This document shows positions 51,129-59,767 of a stretch of 64,000 bases of DNA, in pieces. Position 1 is the first letter of the stretch. Each line of letters opens with the position of its first letter. This DNA comes from Phytohabitans rumicis (GTDB lineage Bacteria > Actinomycetota > Actinomycetes > Mycobacteriales > Micromonosporaceae): positions 620,001-684,000 of the forward strand of contig NZ_BLPG01000002.1 of the NCBI RefSeq assembly GCF_011764445.1. The letters run 5' to 3'. The position numbers were made by a program, and so were the translations under genes. The notes under the pieces were generated by a model. The model made no database searches. It was not told the origin of the DNA and was given only the letters and a program-made list of their open reading frames with translations.

Positions 51129-52199
51129 ATGACGACCGGGCGGCTCTTCGGCGCGCAGCGCCAGGAACTGCTGCTCGCCGAGCTTCGCGGGCACGGCGCC
51201 GTACGGGTGCGGGACCTCGCCCGCGAGCTCGGCGTCAGCGAGCTGACCATCCGCCGGGACATCGCCGTCCTCGCCGAGCGCGGCCTGGTGTGCAAGGTCC
51301 ACGGCGGCGCCACGCTGCCCGCCCGCGACGGCGCCGCGAGCCGGCTCCGGCGGGCCGCGATGCGGTTCACCATCGGCATGGTCGTGCCGTCGCTGGACTT
51401 CTACTGGCCGCCGATCGTGGCCGGCGCGCGGGCCGCCGCCGCGGCGCTCGGCGTGAGCATCCAGCTGCGCGGCTCCAGCTACGACCAGGACGAGGACCGC
51501 CGGCAGATCGGCCGCCTGGTCGACGCCCAGCAGGTGCAGGGGATGCTGCTGGCCCCGAGCCTGGAGGGGGAACGCGCCGACGAGGTGATCGAGTGGATCG
51601 GCCAGCTGCCGGTGCCCACCATCCTCGTCGAACGCCAGCCGCGCCGGTGGACGCCGGCCGCGCGCCACATCGAGTGCGTACGCAGCGACCACGCGCTCGG
51701 CATGGAGATCGCCGTGCACCACCTCCGGCAGCACGGGCACCGGCGCATCGGGCTGGTCCTGTCCCCCGGCAGCCCGACGTCGGCGTACCTGCTGCGCGGC
51801 TGGCACCGCGTCGCCGCCGATCTCGGCCTGCCGGACGCCCTGGTCGTACGGGAGGCGGTGGCCCCCGCCGTCCTACTCGGCGAGTGCCGGCGCTCGAAGA
51901 TCACGGCGCTGGTCGTGCACAGCGACCCGGACGCCGTGGCGGTCGCCGAGTACTGCGCCGGACACGGCGTCGCCATCCCCGACGACCTGGCCATCGTGTC
52001 GTACGACGACGAGGTGGCCCATCTCGCGGAGCCCGCGCTCACCGCGGTCCGGCCGCCCAAGAGCCACGTCGGCCGGCTGGCCGTGGAGCTCATGGTCGGG
52101 CGCCTGCTCGGCGGGGAGCGCCGGCCCGCGCAGCGGGTACTCGTCGCCCCCGAACTGGTCGTGCGCGCCTCCTCGCTGCCACGCTCCCGCGTGCGGTAG
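51129..52199 (+). CDS. Transcriptional regulator: DeoR-type HTH fused to LacI-type sugar-binding domain
   Basis: 356 aa. Residues about 5-60 are a DeoR-type helix-turn-helix (ELLLAELRGHGAVRVRDLAR, SELTIRRDIAVLAERGLV, KVHGGAT). From residue 80 a LacI/GalR periplasmic-binding-like domain follows (FTIGMVVPSLDFYWPPIV to PDDLAIVSYDDE and TAVRPPKSHVG). It probably senses a sugar and controls the adjacent GH5 gene, whose promoter holds a LacI-like palindrome. Confidence 0.85.
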   Translation: MTTGRLFGAQRQELLLAELRGHGAVRVRDLARELGVSELTIRRDIAVLAERGLVCKVHGGATLPARDGAASRLRRAAMRFTIGMVVPSLDFYWPPIVAGARAAAAALGVSIQLRGSSYDQDEDRRQIGRLVDAQQVQGMLLAPSLEGERADEVIEWIGQLPVPTILVERQPRRWTPAARHIECVRSDHALGMEIAVHHLRQHGHRRIGLVLSPGSPTSAYLLRGWHRVAADLGLPDALVVREAVAPAVLLGECRRSKITALVVHSDPDAVAVAEYCAGHGVAIPDDLAIVSYDDEVAHLAEPALTAVRPPKSHVGRLAVELMVGRLLGGERRPAQRVLVAPELVVRASSLPRSRVR

Positions 52200-52216
52200 C
52201 CGCCCGCCTGTTCGTT

Positions 52217-52230
52217 TGTGAACGTTCCTG
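52217..52230. promoter_or_regulatory. LacI-like operator in front of the GH5 gene
   Basis: TGTGAACGTTCCTG contains the perfect centre GAACGTTC and matches 11 of 14 positions of the common actinobacterial TGTGAACGTTCACA. It lies between the regulator and the glycanase gene. Confidence 0.5.
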
Positions 52231-52248
52231 AATGACCCGGAACGGATC

Positions 52249-53745
52249 GTGGTGTATCGATTCAATGTCGGCTACCAAGATGACGTGCGAACGAATAGAC
52301 GGTTCCTTCCGTTCGGGGTGGCGCTCGCCGTGGCCGCGGGCGCGGTCGTCACGTGGGTAGCCGTGACCACCGCGCCCGCCCAAGCCGCGACCAACGACTT
52401 CCGCGGCGTCAACTGGGCCGACCAGCGCGACAACTTCGTCAACGACACCCTCGTACTCGGCGGTCTGGCCACCTCGGACAGCTACGCGACGACGCAGGCC
52501 AAGGCCGACCGGATCCTGTCCGGATTCCAGGCCAACCTGGGCGCCAACACGGTGCGCCTGCCGGTCAACTACCCCACCGTCTCGGGGTCCTACTGGAACT
52601 CCTACGTCGGCGCCATCGACATGGCCACCAGCAAGGGCATGAAGGTCATCCTCAGTTACTGGGAGGCCGACAACTCCCGGGACGGCCTGGTGGACAACAC
52701 CACCCAGTTCTGGTCGATGTGGCAGACGATCGTCAACCGGTACGCCGGCAACGGCCTCGTCTACTTCGAGCCGATGAACGAGCCGCACGGCTACAGCGAC
52801 GCGGACTGGAAGAACGTCGCCGCGCAGTGGCTGAGCAACTACCCGAGCGTGCCGCGCGGCCGGATCATCGTCAGCGGGGCCGGGTACAACACCCGGCTGA
52901 TCACCATCGGCAGCGACAGCCGCTTCAACGGAACGCTGATCTCGCGCCACATCTACCGGTTCTTCAACAACAACCTCACCACCGAGGCACAGTTCCGGGC
53001 CGAGCTGCGCACCAGCGTCGGCAGCTACGCCAGCCGGGTCCTCATCACCGAGTGGGGCTCGTTCATGACCGACGGCCGCAACTACAACCAGCCCTCGGCC
53101 GGCGACGCCTTCGTCTCGTTCATCCGCGGCGTCGCCGCCGAGGCCCGGTCGCTGCAGCTGGGCACCGTCTACTGGCCGGGCGTACGCATCGCCGACCCGT
53201 ACCGGCTGCAGGAGGTCAGCGGCAGCGGCACGAACCTGACGGTGTCGACCACCAACGCCTCCGGGCGCGACCAGCTGCGGTACTCCTGGGGCCTCAACGA
53301 CAACCTGCCGCCGACGCCGCCCGCACCGACGTACTACCGGGTGGTCAACCGCAACAGCGGCCGGGTCATGGACGTCGTCGGCGCGTCGACCGCCAACAAC
53401 GCCGAGGTCAAGCAGTACGCCTGGAACGGCGGCGGGAACCAGATGTGGGTCTTCGAGGACGCCGGCAGCGGGTACGTCCGGCTCGTCAACGCGGGCAGCG
53501 GCAAGTGCCTGGACGTGGCCGGCGCCGCCACCGCCGACGGCGCCAACATCATCCAGTACACCTGCGGCAGCGCCACCAACCAGCAGTGGCAGTGGCGCGC
53601 CACCGGCAGCTACTTCCAGCTGGTAGCCCGGCACAGCGGCAAGTGCCTGGACGTGGTCGGCGCCGGCACCGCCGACGGCGTCGACATCACCCAGTACACC
53701 TGCGGCAGCGGCACGAACCAGCAGTGGTCGCGGATCCAGTCGTGA
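52249..53745 (+). CDS. Secreted GH5-type glycanase with ricin-type lectin domain
   Basis: 498 aa. A signal peptide (RRFLPFGVALAVAAGAVVTW ... APAQA) leads to a GH5-like TIM barrel (50-345): acid/base Glu in YFEPMNEPHGY and nucleophile Glu in VLITEWGS. After a PTPPAPT linker, a ricin-type trefoil (365-498) has three QxW-like repeats (GKCLDVAGAATADG, CGSATNQQW, GKCLDVVGAGTADG). Likely a cellulase or mannanase. GTG 52249 has GGAACGG upstream; GTG 52285 (VRTNRRF) would give a more usual signal peptide. Confidence 0.85.
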   Translation: MVYRFNVGYQDDVRTNRRFLPFGVALAVAAGAVVTWVAVTTAPAQAATNDFRGVNWADQRDNFVNDTLVLGGLATSDSYATTQAKADRILSGFQANLGANTVRLPVNYPTVSGSYWNSYVGAIDMATSKGMKVILSYWEADNSRDGLVDNTTQFWSMWQTIVNRYAGNGLVYFEPMNEPHGYSDADWKNVAAQWLSNYPSVPRGRIIVSGAGYNTRLITIGSDSRFNGTLISRHIYRFFNNNLTTEAQFRAELRTSVGSYASRVLITEWGSFMTDGRNYNQPSAGDAFVSFIRGVAAEARSLQLGTVYWPGVRIADPYRLQEVSGSGTNLTVSTTNASGRDQLRYSWGLNDNLPPTPPAPTYYRVVNRNSGRVMDVVGASTANNAEVKQYAWNGGGNQMWVFEDAGSGYVRLVNAGSGKCLDVAGAATADGANIIQYTCGSATNQQWQWRATGSYFQLVARHSGKCLDVVGAGTADGVDITQYTCGSGTNQQWSRIQS

Positions 53746-53763
53746 ACGGAGGCGACGCCGGGT

Positions 53764-56700
53764 TCAGGCCGTACGCCAGTGCGTGGAGCGCAGGGCCTCC
53801 AGGCCACGGCTGGGCGCGCCGCCCCGTACGGCGGTCACGATCGCCGGGGCCTCGCGGGGCAGGTTGAGCAGCACCGCGCCGGCCACCCGGCCGTCGGACA
53901 CCACGAGCCGGCCGTACGCGTACCGGTCCGGGTCCTCGTGCGTGAGCACGGCGTCCCCGGCCGCCGGATGCACCCGGCCGACCGAGACGAGGTCGAGGCC
54001 GATGCCCTTCAGCAGCATCGGCGTCGCCGTGCCGGGCACCGTCTGATGCTCGCCGAGCGCGTTCGCCGCCGCGGCGGTCGCTTGCGCCACCGCGGCCGGC
54101 CATAGCCCGCTCACCTCGCCCCGCACCTCGGCGCAGTCGCCCGCCGCGTAGACGCCGGCACTGCTGGTACGCAGTTCGTCGTCGACGACGATGCCGTGCC
54201 GGACCGCGACCCCGGCAGCCCGCGCGAGGTCGGCTTCCGGGGTGGCCCCGATGGCGAGCAGCACCAGGTCGGTCGGCATCTGGCGGCCGTCGGCCAGCGT
54301 CGCCACGCGTACCCGATCGGGGCCGTGTATCGCGGCCATGGCCGCGCCCGGCACCAGTGCGATGCCGCGGGCCCGCAGGTAGCTGGTCAGCAGTTGCGCC
54401 GAGCGCTCGTCGACGTACCGCCGCAGGACGGCCGGCCCGCGTACCACGATGGACACCTTGAGACCCAGCTCGTGCAACGCGTACGCGCCCTCGACGGCGA
54501 GCGGTCCCGCGCCGACCACGACCGCCCGGGTGGCCCGGTGCTCCTGCACGTACGCCCGGATGCGCACGGCGTCGTCGGCGTCGCGGAGCGCGAAGCAGCC
54601 GGGCATGGCCACGCCCGGGATCGCGGGCACGTCGGCGCGGGCCCCGGTGGCCAGGATGAGCCGGTCGAAGGCCACCTGCTCGCCGGTGCCGAGCGCCACC
54701 GTGCGGCCGGCGAGGTCGATGCCGACCGCCCGGGTGTTGAGCCAGCAGGTGATGTCGTGCCGCTCGTACCAGTCTTCGGCGAGCAGAAACAGCCCGGCCA
54801 TCGCCGAACGCCCGTAGACCACGCGCGAGATGCCCATCCGGTTGTACAGCGGGTGCGGTTCGCGGCCGACGACGTGCACCTCGCAGTCGGGGTCCATGCG
54901 GCGGATCTCCTGCGCGGCGGTGACGCCGGCGATGCCGTTGCCGACCACGACCACCCGCAGGGTGACCGGCCCTCGGCGGCGCACGGCGACGGAGTCCCCG
55001 TGGTGGCCGCGGTGCCGCGGGTGTCGAGCGAGACCGTGACCGGTCCCCGGACCCGGGCGCAGCAGGCCATCCGGACGTGTGGGCCGAGGTCGAGGCGCCG
55101 CAGCGTGGCCCGTTCGTCCTCGGTCGGCGGGGACAGCTCGTCCGCGCCGGCCAGGATGGCCACCGGATCCGCGCCGCAGACACCCATCCGGCAGCCTGCC
55201 TCGATCGGCAGCCCGTCCTTCTCCGCCAGGTCGAGGAGGCTCTCCCCGGCGGCGGCGACCACCTGCCGCCCCTGGGGTTGAAACACCACCTCGCATCCGG
55301 TGCCGCCGGCCAGCTTGGCCGAGCCAGCCGGCGCGAGCCGCACCGCCTGCGTCTGCACCGACCACTGCAGGAACAGCCGCCGGATGCCGAGCGTCCGGGC
55401 CACCCAGACGGCGGCGAGGCCGAACACCGCGACGCGCAGCGGCCAGGCGACCGCCGCCGGTGGCGCACCGGTGAGGTCGTGCACTGTCGCGCCGAGCACG
55501 GCGGCCGCGAACCAGTAGAACGTGGACAGTGCGACGGCCCCGTAGATGACCGCGAGCGCGCTGGCGGGCAGGCGCAGCAGCGCGTCGAGGGCGAAGAACG
55601 AGCCGGCGCTGGCCAGGACGGTGGCGAAGAAGATGAGGTAGAACCAGGCGGGCGCGATGGCCGGCGGGCCGGGGACGACGAAGAACCCGATGACGACCCC
55701 CGGGAAGCAGCCGGCGAAGAACGCGCGCGGCGCGGTCCACCGCGGGTCCGCGTCGTGCAGGTCCGCCTGGTACGCGACCCGGGGGTTGAAGTCGTAGCAG
55801 TTCTTCGCGCACCCCACGCAGGGCCGGCAGTGGCTGTTGGGCACCGTGACGAACGGCGTCTGCCCGTACAGCCGCTGGACCGGCAGCAGCGGGCACACGC
55901 TGGAGCACCAGCCGCTCTTGCCCCGGAAGAGCAGCCCGCCGGCGAGCGCGCCGGCCATGACCCCGGCCAGCAGGACGGCGGTTGCCGGGCCGCTGTGGTC
56001 GAAGAGCACGCGCCGGCTCGGCACCAGGACGAGGAACAGCACGACCGCCACGACGTACCCGCCGTTGCGCAGCCAGGCCGGCGGCGGCGCCGGACGACCG
56101 ACGCCGGTCCGTCGCGGCAACTGGTTCGTGGCCGCGAGCGGGCAGCTGTTGCGCCACACGCCCGGCGCGACGACCCACAACAACGGCAGCAGCGGCACCA
56201 CCAGCTGCCACATCACCCGCAGGCCGATGGCCGGCCGGAGCAGGAGTACGACGCACAGCCCGGCGACCGTGACCACGGCGACGGCCTGCGGCACGACCCA
56301 GGCGCCGGCCGGCACCCGGCGGCGCAACTGGAGATAGTTGGGGAACGGCCGGGTCACGGCAGGTGGCTCCGCGGGCGGTTCGGCCGGCCGCTCGGGAGGC
56401 TGCGTGGCGGCCTCATGCGAGGTCCGCGCGCCGACCACGACCATGCCGACCGACCCGAGCTTGACGGTGTCGCCGAGCGCCAACCGGGCCAGCCCGCTGA
56501 CCCGTACGCCGTTGACCAGCGTGCCGTTCATGCTGCCGAGGTCCGTGATGGTCAGCTCGCCGCCGAACACCTGGAGCCGGGCGTGGCGGCGCGACACGCT
56601 CGGATGCCGCACCGTGAGCATCCCCGACGCCTCGTCCACCCGCCGCCGGCCCACCTCGACAAGGTCCTCGATCAGCACCCGCCGCGGGTCCCGACCGGGC

Positions 56701-56780
56701 TCGCGGACCTCCACGAAGTACTCGCGCCGCACGCCGGCCCGCAGGTCCAATGTAGACACCAGCGAGCCATGCGCGCTCAT
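53764..56780 (-). CDS. FHA - membrane Fe-S - ferredoxin - FAD oxidoreductase fusion, interrupted by one frameshift
   Basis: About 1005 aa after repair. Order: FHA domain (20-105; RHPSVSRRHARLQV, DLGSMNGTLVNG); membrane region with about 8 helices and Fe-S cysteines (SSVCPLLPVQ, CRPCVGCAKNCYDF) like NosR/NapH; a ferredoxin-like domain (EAGCRMGVCGADP and MACCARV; the third Cys of the usual CGxC is Asp); and an FAD/NAD-binding reductase (VVVVGNGIAGVTAAQEIRR, ILATGARADVP, GVYAAGDCAEVRGEV). A G is missing near 54970-54972 between ferredoxin and reductase. The start overlaps the CNBD gene (TGATG). Probably a regulated membrane electron-transfer protein. Confidence 0.75.
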
Positions 56781-57229
56781 CAGCGCACCACCAGCCTCCG
56801 GAGCCGGTGCAGCCGGATCGCGAGCACCCGTGCGAGGTCGAACAGCAGATGCCGGGCGAGCGTCGGGTCCTTGCCGGCCAACACCTCGAAGCCGGCCAGG
56901 CTCAGGCGCAGGACCGTGACGTCCGTGCTGGCGTGCACCGTGGCCTGCGCCGGCTCGCCGGTGAGGAAGGTCAGCTCGCCGAACACCCCGCTGGGCCCCA
57001 GCTCGTCGACCACGTGCCGGCCCGCGGCGACGGTGACCCGGCCCGCCACCACGATCCACAGACACCGCTCGGCGTCGTTGGCCGCGAGGATCCGCTCTCC
57101 CGACTCGTACCGCCGCCGCTGCGCGTGCTCGCCGATCATCGTCCAGTCCGCCATGCTGGCCTCGCGCAGGAGCACGCCGGCGTCGGCGGCGGGCTCGCGG
57201 CCCGGGTAGTCGAACAGACCGGAGGCCAT
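56780..57229 (-). CDS. Cyclic nucleotide-binding domain protein
   Basis: 149 aa Crp-like effector domain (GERILAANDAERCLWIVVAG to GVFGELTFLTGEPAQATVHA) without a DNA-binding helix-turn-helix. The phosphate-binding cassette is GVFGELTFLTGEPAQAT, where the usual Arg is missing, so cAMP binding is doubtful. Coupled to the FHA flavoprotein by a 1-nt overlap, it probably senses a ligand or membrane signal for it. Confidence 0.8.
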   Translation of the reverse strand: MASGLFDYPGREPAADAGVLLREASMADWTMIGEHAQRRRYESGERILAANDAERCLWIVVAGRVTVAAGRHVVDELGPSGVFGELTFLTGEPAQATVHASTDVTVLRLSLAGFEVLAGKDPTLARHLLFDLARVLAIRLHRLRRLVVR

Positions 57230-57287
57230 TGGCAGTCCTCAATTCGGCTGGACTACCGCAGTATACGAACGCCCCGCAAGGCGCCCC

Positions 57288-57965
57288 TTAGTAGGAGCCG
57301 ACGTCCTGGAAGTGGCCCCACGCACCGCAGGGGTCGTCGTACTTGCCCTTGATGTAGCCCAGACCCCACTTGATCTGCGTCGCCGGGTTGTTACGCCAGT
57401 CGTCCGCGATCTTCCCCATCTTCTCCGGTGGGTACGCCTGCGGGATCCCGTAGGCACCGGACGACGAGTTGCGGGCCTTGTGGTTCCAGCCGCTCTCCTT
57501 CGTCCACAACTTCTCCAGGCACGGGAACTGGTCGATCGTGAAACCCGCGGCGATCATCAGCGCGCAGCCGGTCTTGCGGTTGCCGCTGAACTCGTTGCAG
57601 GACGCCGGGATCGGACCGGTGTACGGCGTCGCCGGCTCGTTCCCCGCCGCCTCCTCGCGCTTCTTGCGGCCGGCCGCCTCCTGCGCCTGGCGGGCCCGCT
57701 CGGCCTCCGCCCTGGCCGCCGCGGCCGCCTTCTCCGCGGCGATCCGCTCGGCCTCGCGCCGCTGCGCCGTGGCGGCCATGTACTCGCGCTGGCGGTCCTT
57801 GAGGTACTGCAATTCCTCCTGGTCCGCCTCGGCGACAAGCTGGGCGCTCACGCCTTGCTGCTCGATCTTCTGGTGCTGACCGAGGTAGACCCCGCCGGCA
57901 ACGCCCATGAGGAGCAGCACGACGGCGAACGCTCGAAGGCCGAACCGGCTCCACAGCCGACTCAC
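57288..57965 (-). CDS. Membrane-anchored transglycosylase-like protein
   Basis: 225 aa from GTG 57965 (AGGGA upstream). Transmembrane helix 9-28, long charged coiled coil (45-105, EAERIAAEKAAAAARAEAER) and a C-terminal lysozyme-like domain with CLEKLWTKESGWNHKARNSS, GAYGIPQA and GLGYIKGKY. The Glu of KESGWN is the expected catalytic acid. It would cut peptidoglycan outside the membrane. Common in Micromonosporaceae. Confidence 0.8.
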   Translation of the reverse strand: MSRLWSRFGLRAFAVVLLLMGVAGGVYLGQHQKIEQQGVSAQLVAEADQEELQYLKDRQREYMAATAQRREAERIAAEKAAAAARAEAERARQAQEAAGRKKREEAAGNEPATPYTGPIPASCNEFSGNRKTGCALMIAAGFTIDQFPCLEKLWTKESGWNHKARNSSSGAYGIPQAYPPEKMGKIADDWRNNPATQIKWGLGYIKGKYDDPCGAWGHFQDVGSY

Positions 57966-58025
57966 GAAGAGGTCCCTTCGTCGGGGCAAGGACACAATCC
58001 GAACCGACGAACGGTACCAGTGGTG

Positions 58026-58050
58026 CAGTGGTGCCCGCTGGGCACCACTG
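58026..58050. terminator. Short hairpin upstream of the transglycosylase gene
   Basis: CAGTGGTGCCC (58026-58036), loop GCT, GGGCACCACTG (58040-58050). It lies 61 bp 5' of the minus-strand gene, so it may end leftward transcription coming from the insertion sequence side or be part of a regulatory leader. Confidence 0.4.
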
Positions 58051-58151
58051 CGCACAGTGAGACGGATGAGGGTGCCTAGTGGTCGAGGGTGGCTAGCCTG
58101 GGTGATTCGTGGTGATCATCAAGATGGGCCGGTTGTCGGCGTGTAGATAAG

Positions 58152-58225
58152 CGGAAGTGCCTGTCCTGTAAGGGAAACTTGTGATTGCGACATCTACAGG
58201 TTTCTCTGTTAGGGAGGCACTTCCG
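58152..58225 (+). promoter_or_regulatory. Hairpin leader masking the transposase ribosome site
   Basis: Arms CGGAAGTGCCT (58152-58162) and AGGCACTTCCG (58215-58225) enclose a second stem, AGGGAAACTTGT (58171) with ACAGGTTTCTCT (58196). The only good ribosome site, AGGGAGG at 58211-58217, lies in and beside the outer right arm, just before GTG 58228. The structure probably limits transposase translation, as in other insertion sequences. Confidence 0.6.
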
Positions 58226-58227
58226 AG

Positions 58228-59610
58228 GTGCAGTCTACGGCGTGGTCGAAGGATCTGCGGGTTACCGCGGACGGTTCGGGTGTGGTGTCGCACGTCGGTG
58301 CGGTGCTGCTGCGGATGCTGGCCGATCGGGCCGGCCTGACCGAGGCGGTCTCCGGTGTTTTGGCTCGACGTGGCTGGTGGCCGGGCCATGATCGAGGTCG
58401 GGTGTTGGTCGACCTGGCGGTGATGATCGCCGACGGTGGCGAGGCGATTTGCGACATCGACGTGCTGCGCCATCAGGGTGAGCTGTTCGGACCGGTCGCC
58501 TCACCGGCGACCTGCTGGCGGGCCCTGGACGAGGTCGGCGACCGCCAGCTGCGGCGGATCGCCGCGGCCCGTGCACAGGTCCGCGCCCGCGTGTGGGCGC
58601 TGCTCGGGCAGCTACCGCGAGCACGGGCCGCCGGCCGGGACATCGGCGACGGGGTAGTCGTGCTCGATGTCGACTCCACGATCGTGTTGGCGCATAGCGA
58701 CAAGGAAGGCGCGGCGCCGACCTACAAGCACACGTTCGGGTTCCATCCGATCCTGGTCACCTGTGATAACACCGGCGAGTTGTTAGCGGTCAAGCTGCGG
58801 CCCGGCAACGCCGGCGCGAACACCGCCGCAGATCATCTCCAGGTCCTGGCGGAGGCGTTCGCGCAGATTCCCGCCGCCCATCGCAGGCACTTGCTGGTCC
58901 GTGGTGACTCGGCCGCCGCGACGCACGCCGTGCTGGACTGGTTGGTCGAGCAAGGCAAGCGTCGCGGCCGCGCCGTGGAGTACTCGATCGGCTGGGCGAT
59001 CGGCGAAGCCGAGCGGACCGCTATCGCCGCCATCCCCACCTCGGGGTGGTCACCGGCCATCAACGCCGACGGCGGCATCCGCGAGGGTGCGCAGGTCGCC
59101 GAACTGACCGGCCTGCTCGATCTGCCCGGCTGGCCGGACGGGATGCGGGTGATCGTGCGCCGCGAACGCCCGCACCCCGGTGCACAGCTGACCCTCTTCG
59201 AGGAACGCGACGGCTGGCGCTACACCGCGTTCATCACCGGCACCCAGGTCGGTGCACTGCAATGGTTGGAGGCCCGCCACCGCGCCCACGCCCGCGTCGA
59301 GGACCGCATCCGCACCGGCAAAGACACCGGTCTTGGCCGACTGCCGTCCCGCGAGTTCGCGATCAACCAAGCCTGGTGCACCGCCGCAGCGATCGCCGTC
59401 GACCTGCTCCGCTGGCTCCAACTGCTCGGCCTGGACGGCGATCTCGCCCTGGCCGAACCCAAACGGCTGCGCTACCGCGTGCTGCACACCGCCGCCCGTC
59501 TGACCCGCGGCCAACGCCGCCGCTGGCTTCGCATCCCCGCCACCTGGCCCTGGGCCACCCAGATCACCGCCGCGTTCGACCGGATCGCGGCGATCCCCGC
59601 ACCCGGCTGA
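58228..59610 (+). CDS. IS1380-family transposase
   Basis: 460 aa, full length. DDE-type acidic residues are visible in VVLDVDSTIVLAHSDK and HLLVRGDSAAATHAVLD, with the family-typical TFGFHPILVTCDNTGE and RPGNAGANTAADH. C-terminal GLGRLPSREFAINQAWC and WLQLLGL fit IS1380. GTG start in the leader hairpin described separately. Catalyses cut-and-paste or copy-in movement of the element. Confidence 0.9.
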   Translation: MQSTAWSKDLRVTADGSGVVSHVGAVLLRMLADRAGLTEAVSGVLARRGWWPGHDRGRVLVDLAVMIADGGEAICDIDVLRHQGELFGPVASPATCWRALDEVGDRQLRRIAAARAQVRARVWALLGQLPRARAAGRDIGDGVVVLDVDSTIVLAHSDKEGAAPTYKHTFGFHPILVTCDNTGELLAVKLRPGNAGANTAADHLQVLAEAFAQIPAAHRRHLLVRGDSAAATHAVLDWLVEQGKRRGRAVEYSIGWAIGEAERTAIAAIPTSGWSPAINADGGIREGAQVAELTGLLDLPGWPDGMRVIVRRERPHPGAQLTLFEERDGWRYTAFITGTQVGALQWLEARHRAHARVEDRIRTGKDTGLGRLPSREFAINQAWCTAAAIAVDLLRWLQLLGLDGDLALAEPKRLRYRVLHTAARLTRGQRRRWLRIPATWPWATQITAAFDRIAAIPAPG

Positions 59611-59767
59611 CCATCTCAGCCCTTATCCCGCCGACCGGAGGACCAAGGAGACCACGCCACCGCCGCGACAGACGGCCCACCACCATGCCCGGAACCTCAT
59701 CGCATCGATCACCAGCGATCAACGCCACCGGGTCGCAACATCCGACCTCAGGCGCGAATGATCGAGG

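Larger units (their letters stand above)
58097..59767 (+). mobile_element. IS1380-type insertion sequence
   Basis: Imperfect terminal inverted repeats CCTGGGTGATTCG (58097) and, read inward from the right end, CCTCGATCATTCG (59767), flanked on both sides by CTAG (58093-58096, 59768-59771) as a 4-bp target duplication. The element is 1671 bp with one transposase gene and looks intact, so it may be active. It sits next to the stop codon of the GH25-like gene. Confidence 0.75.
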
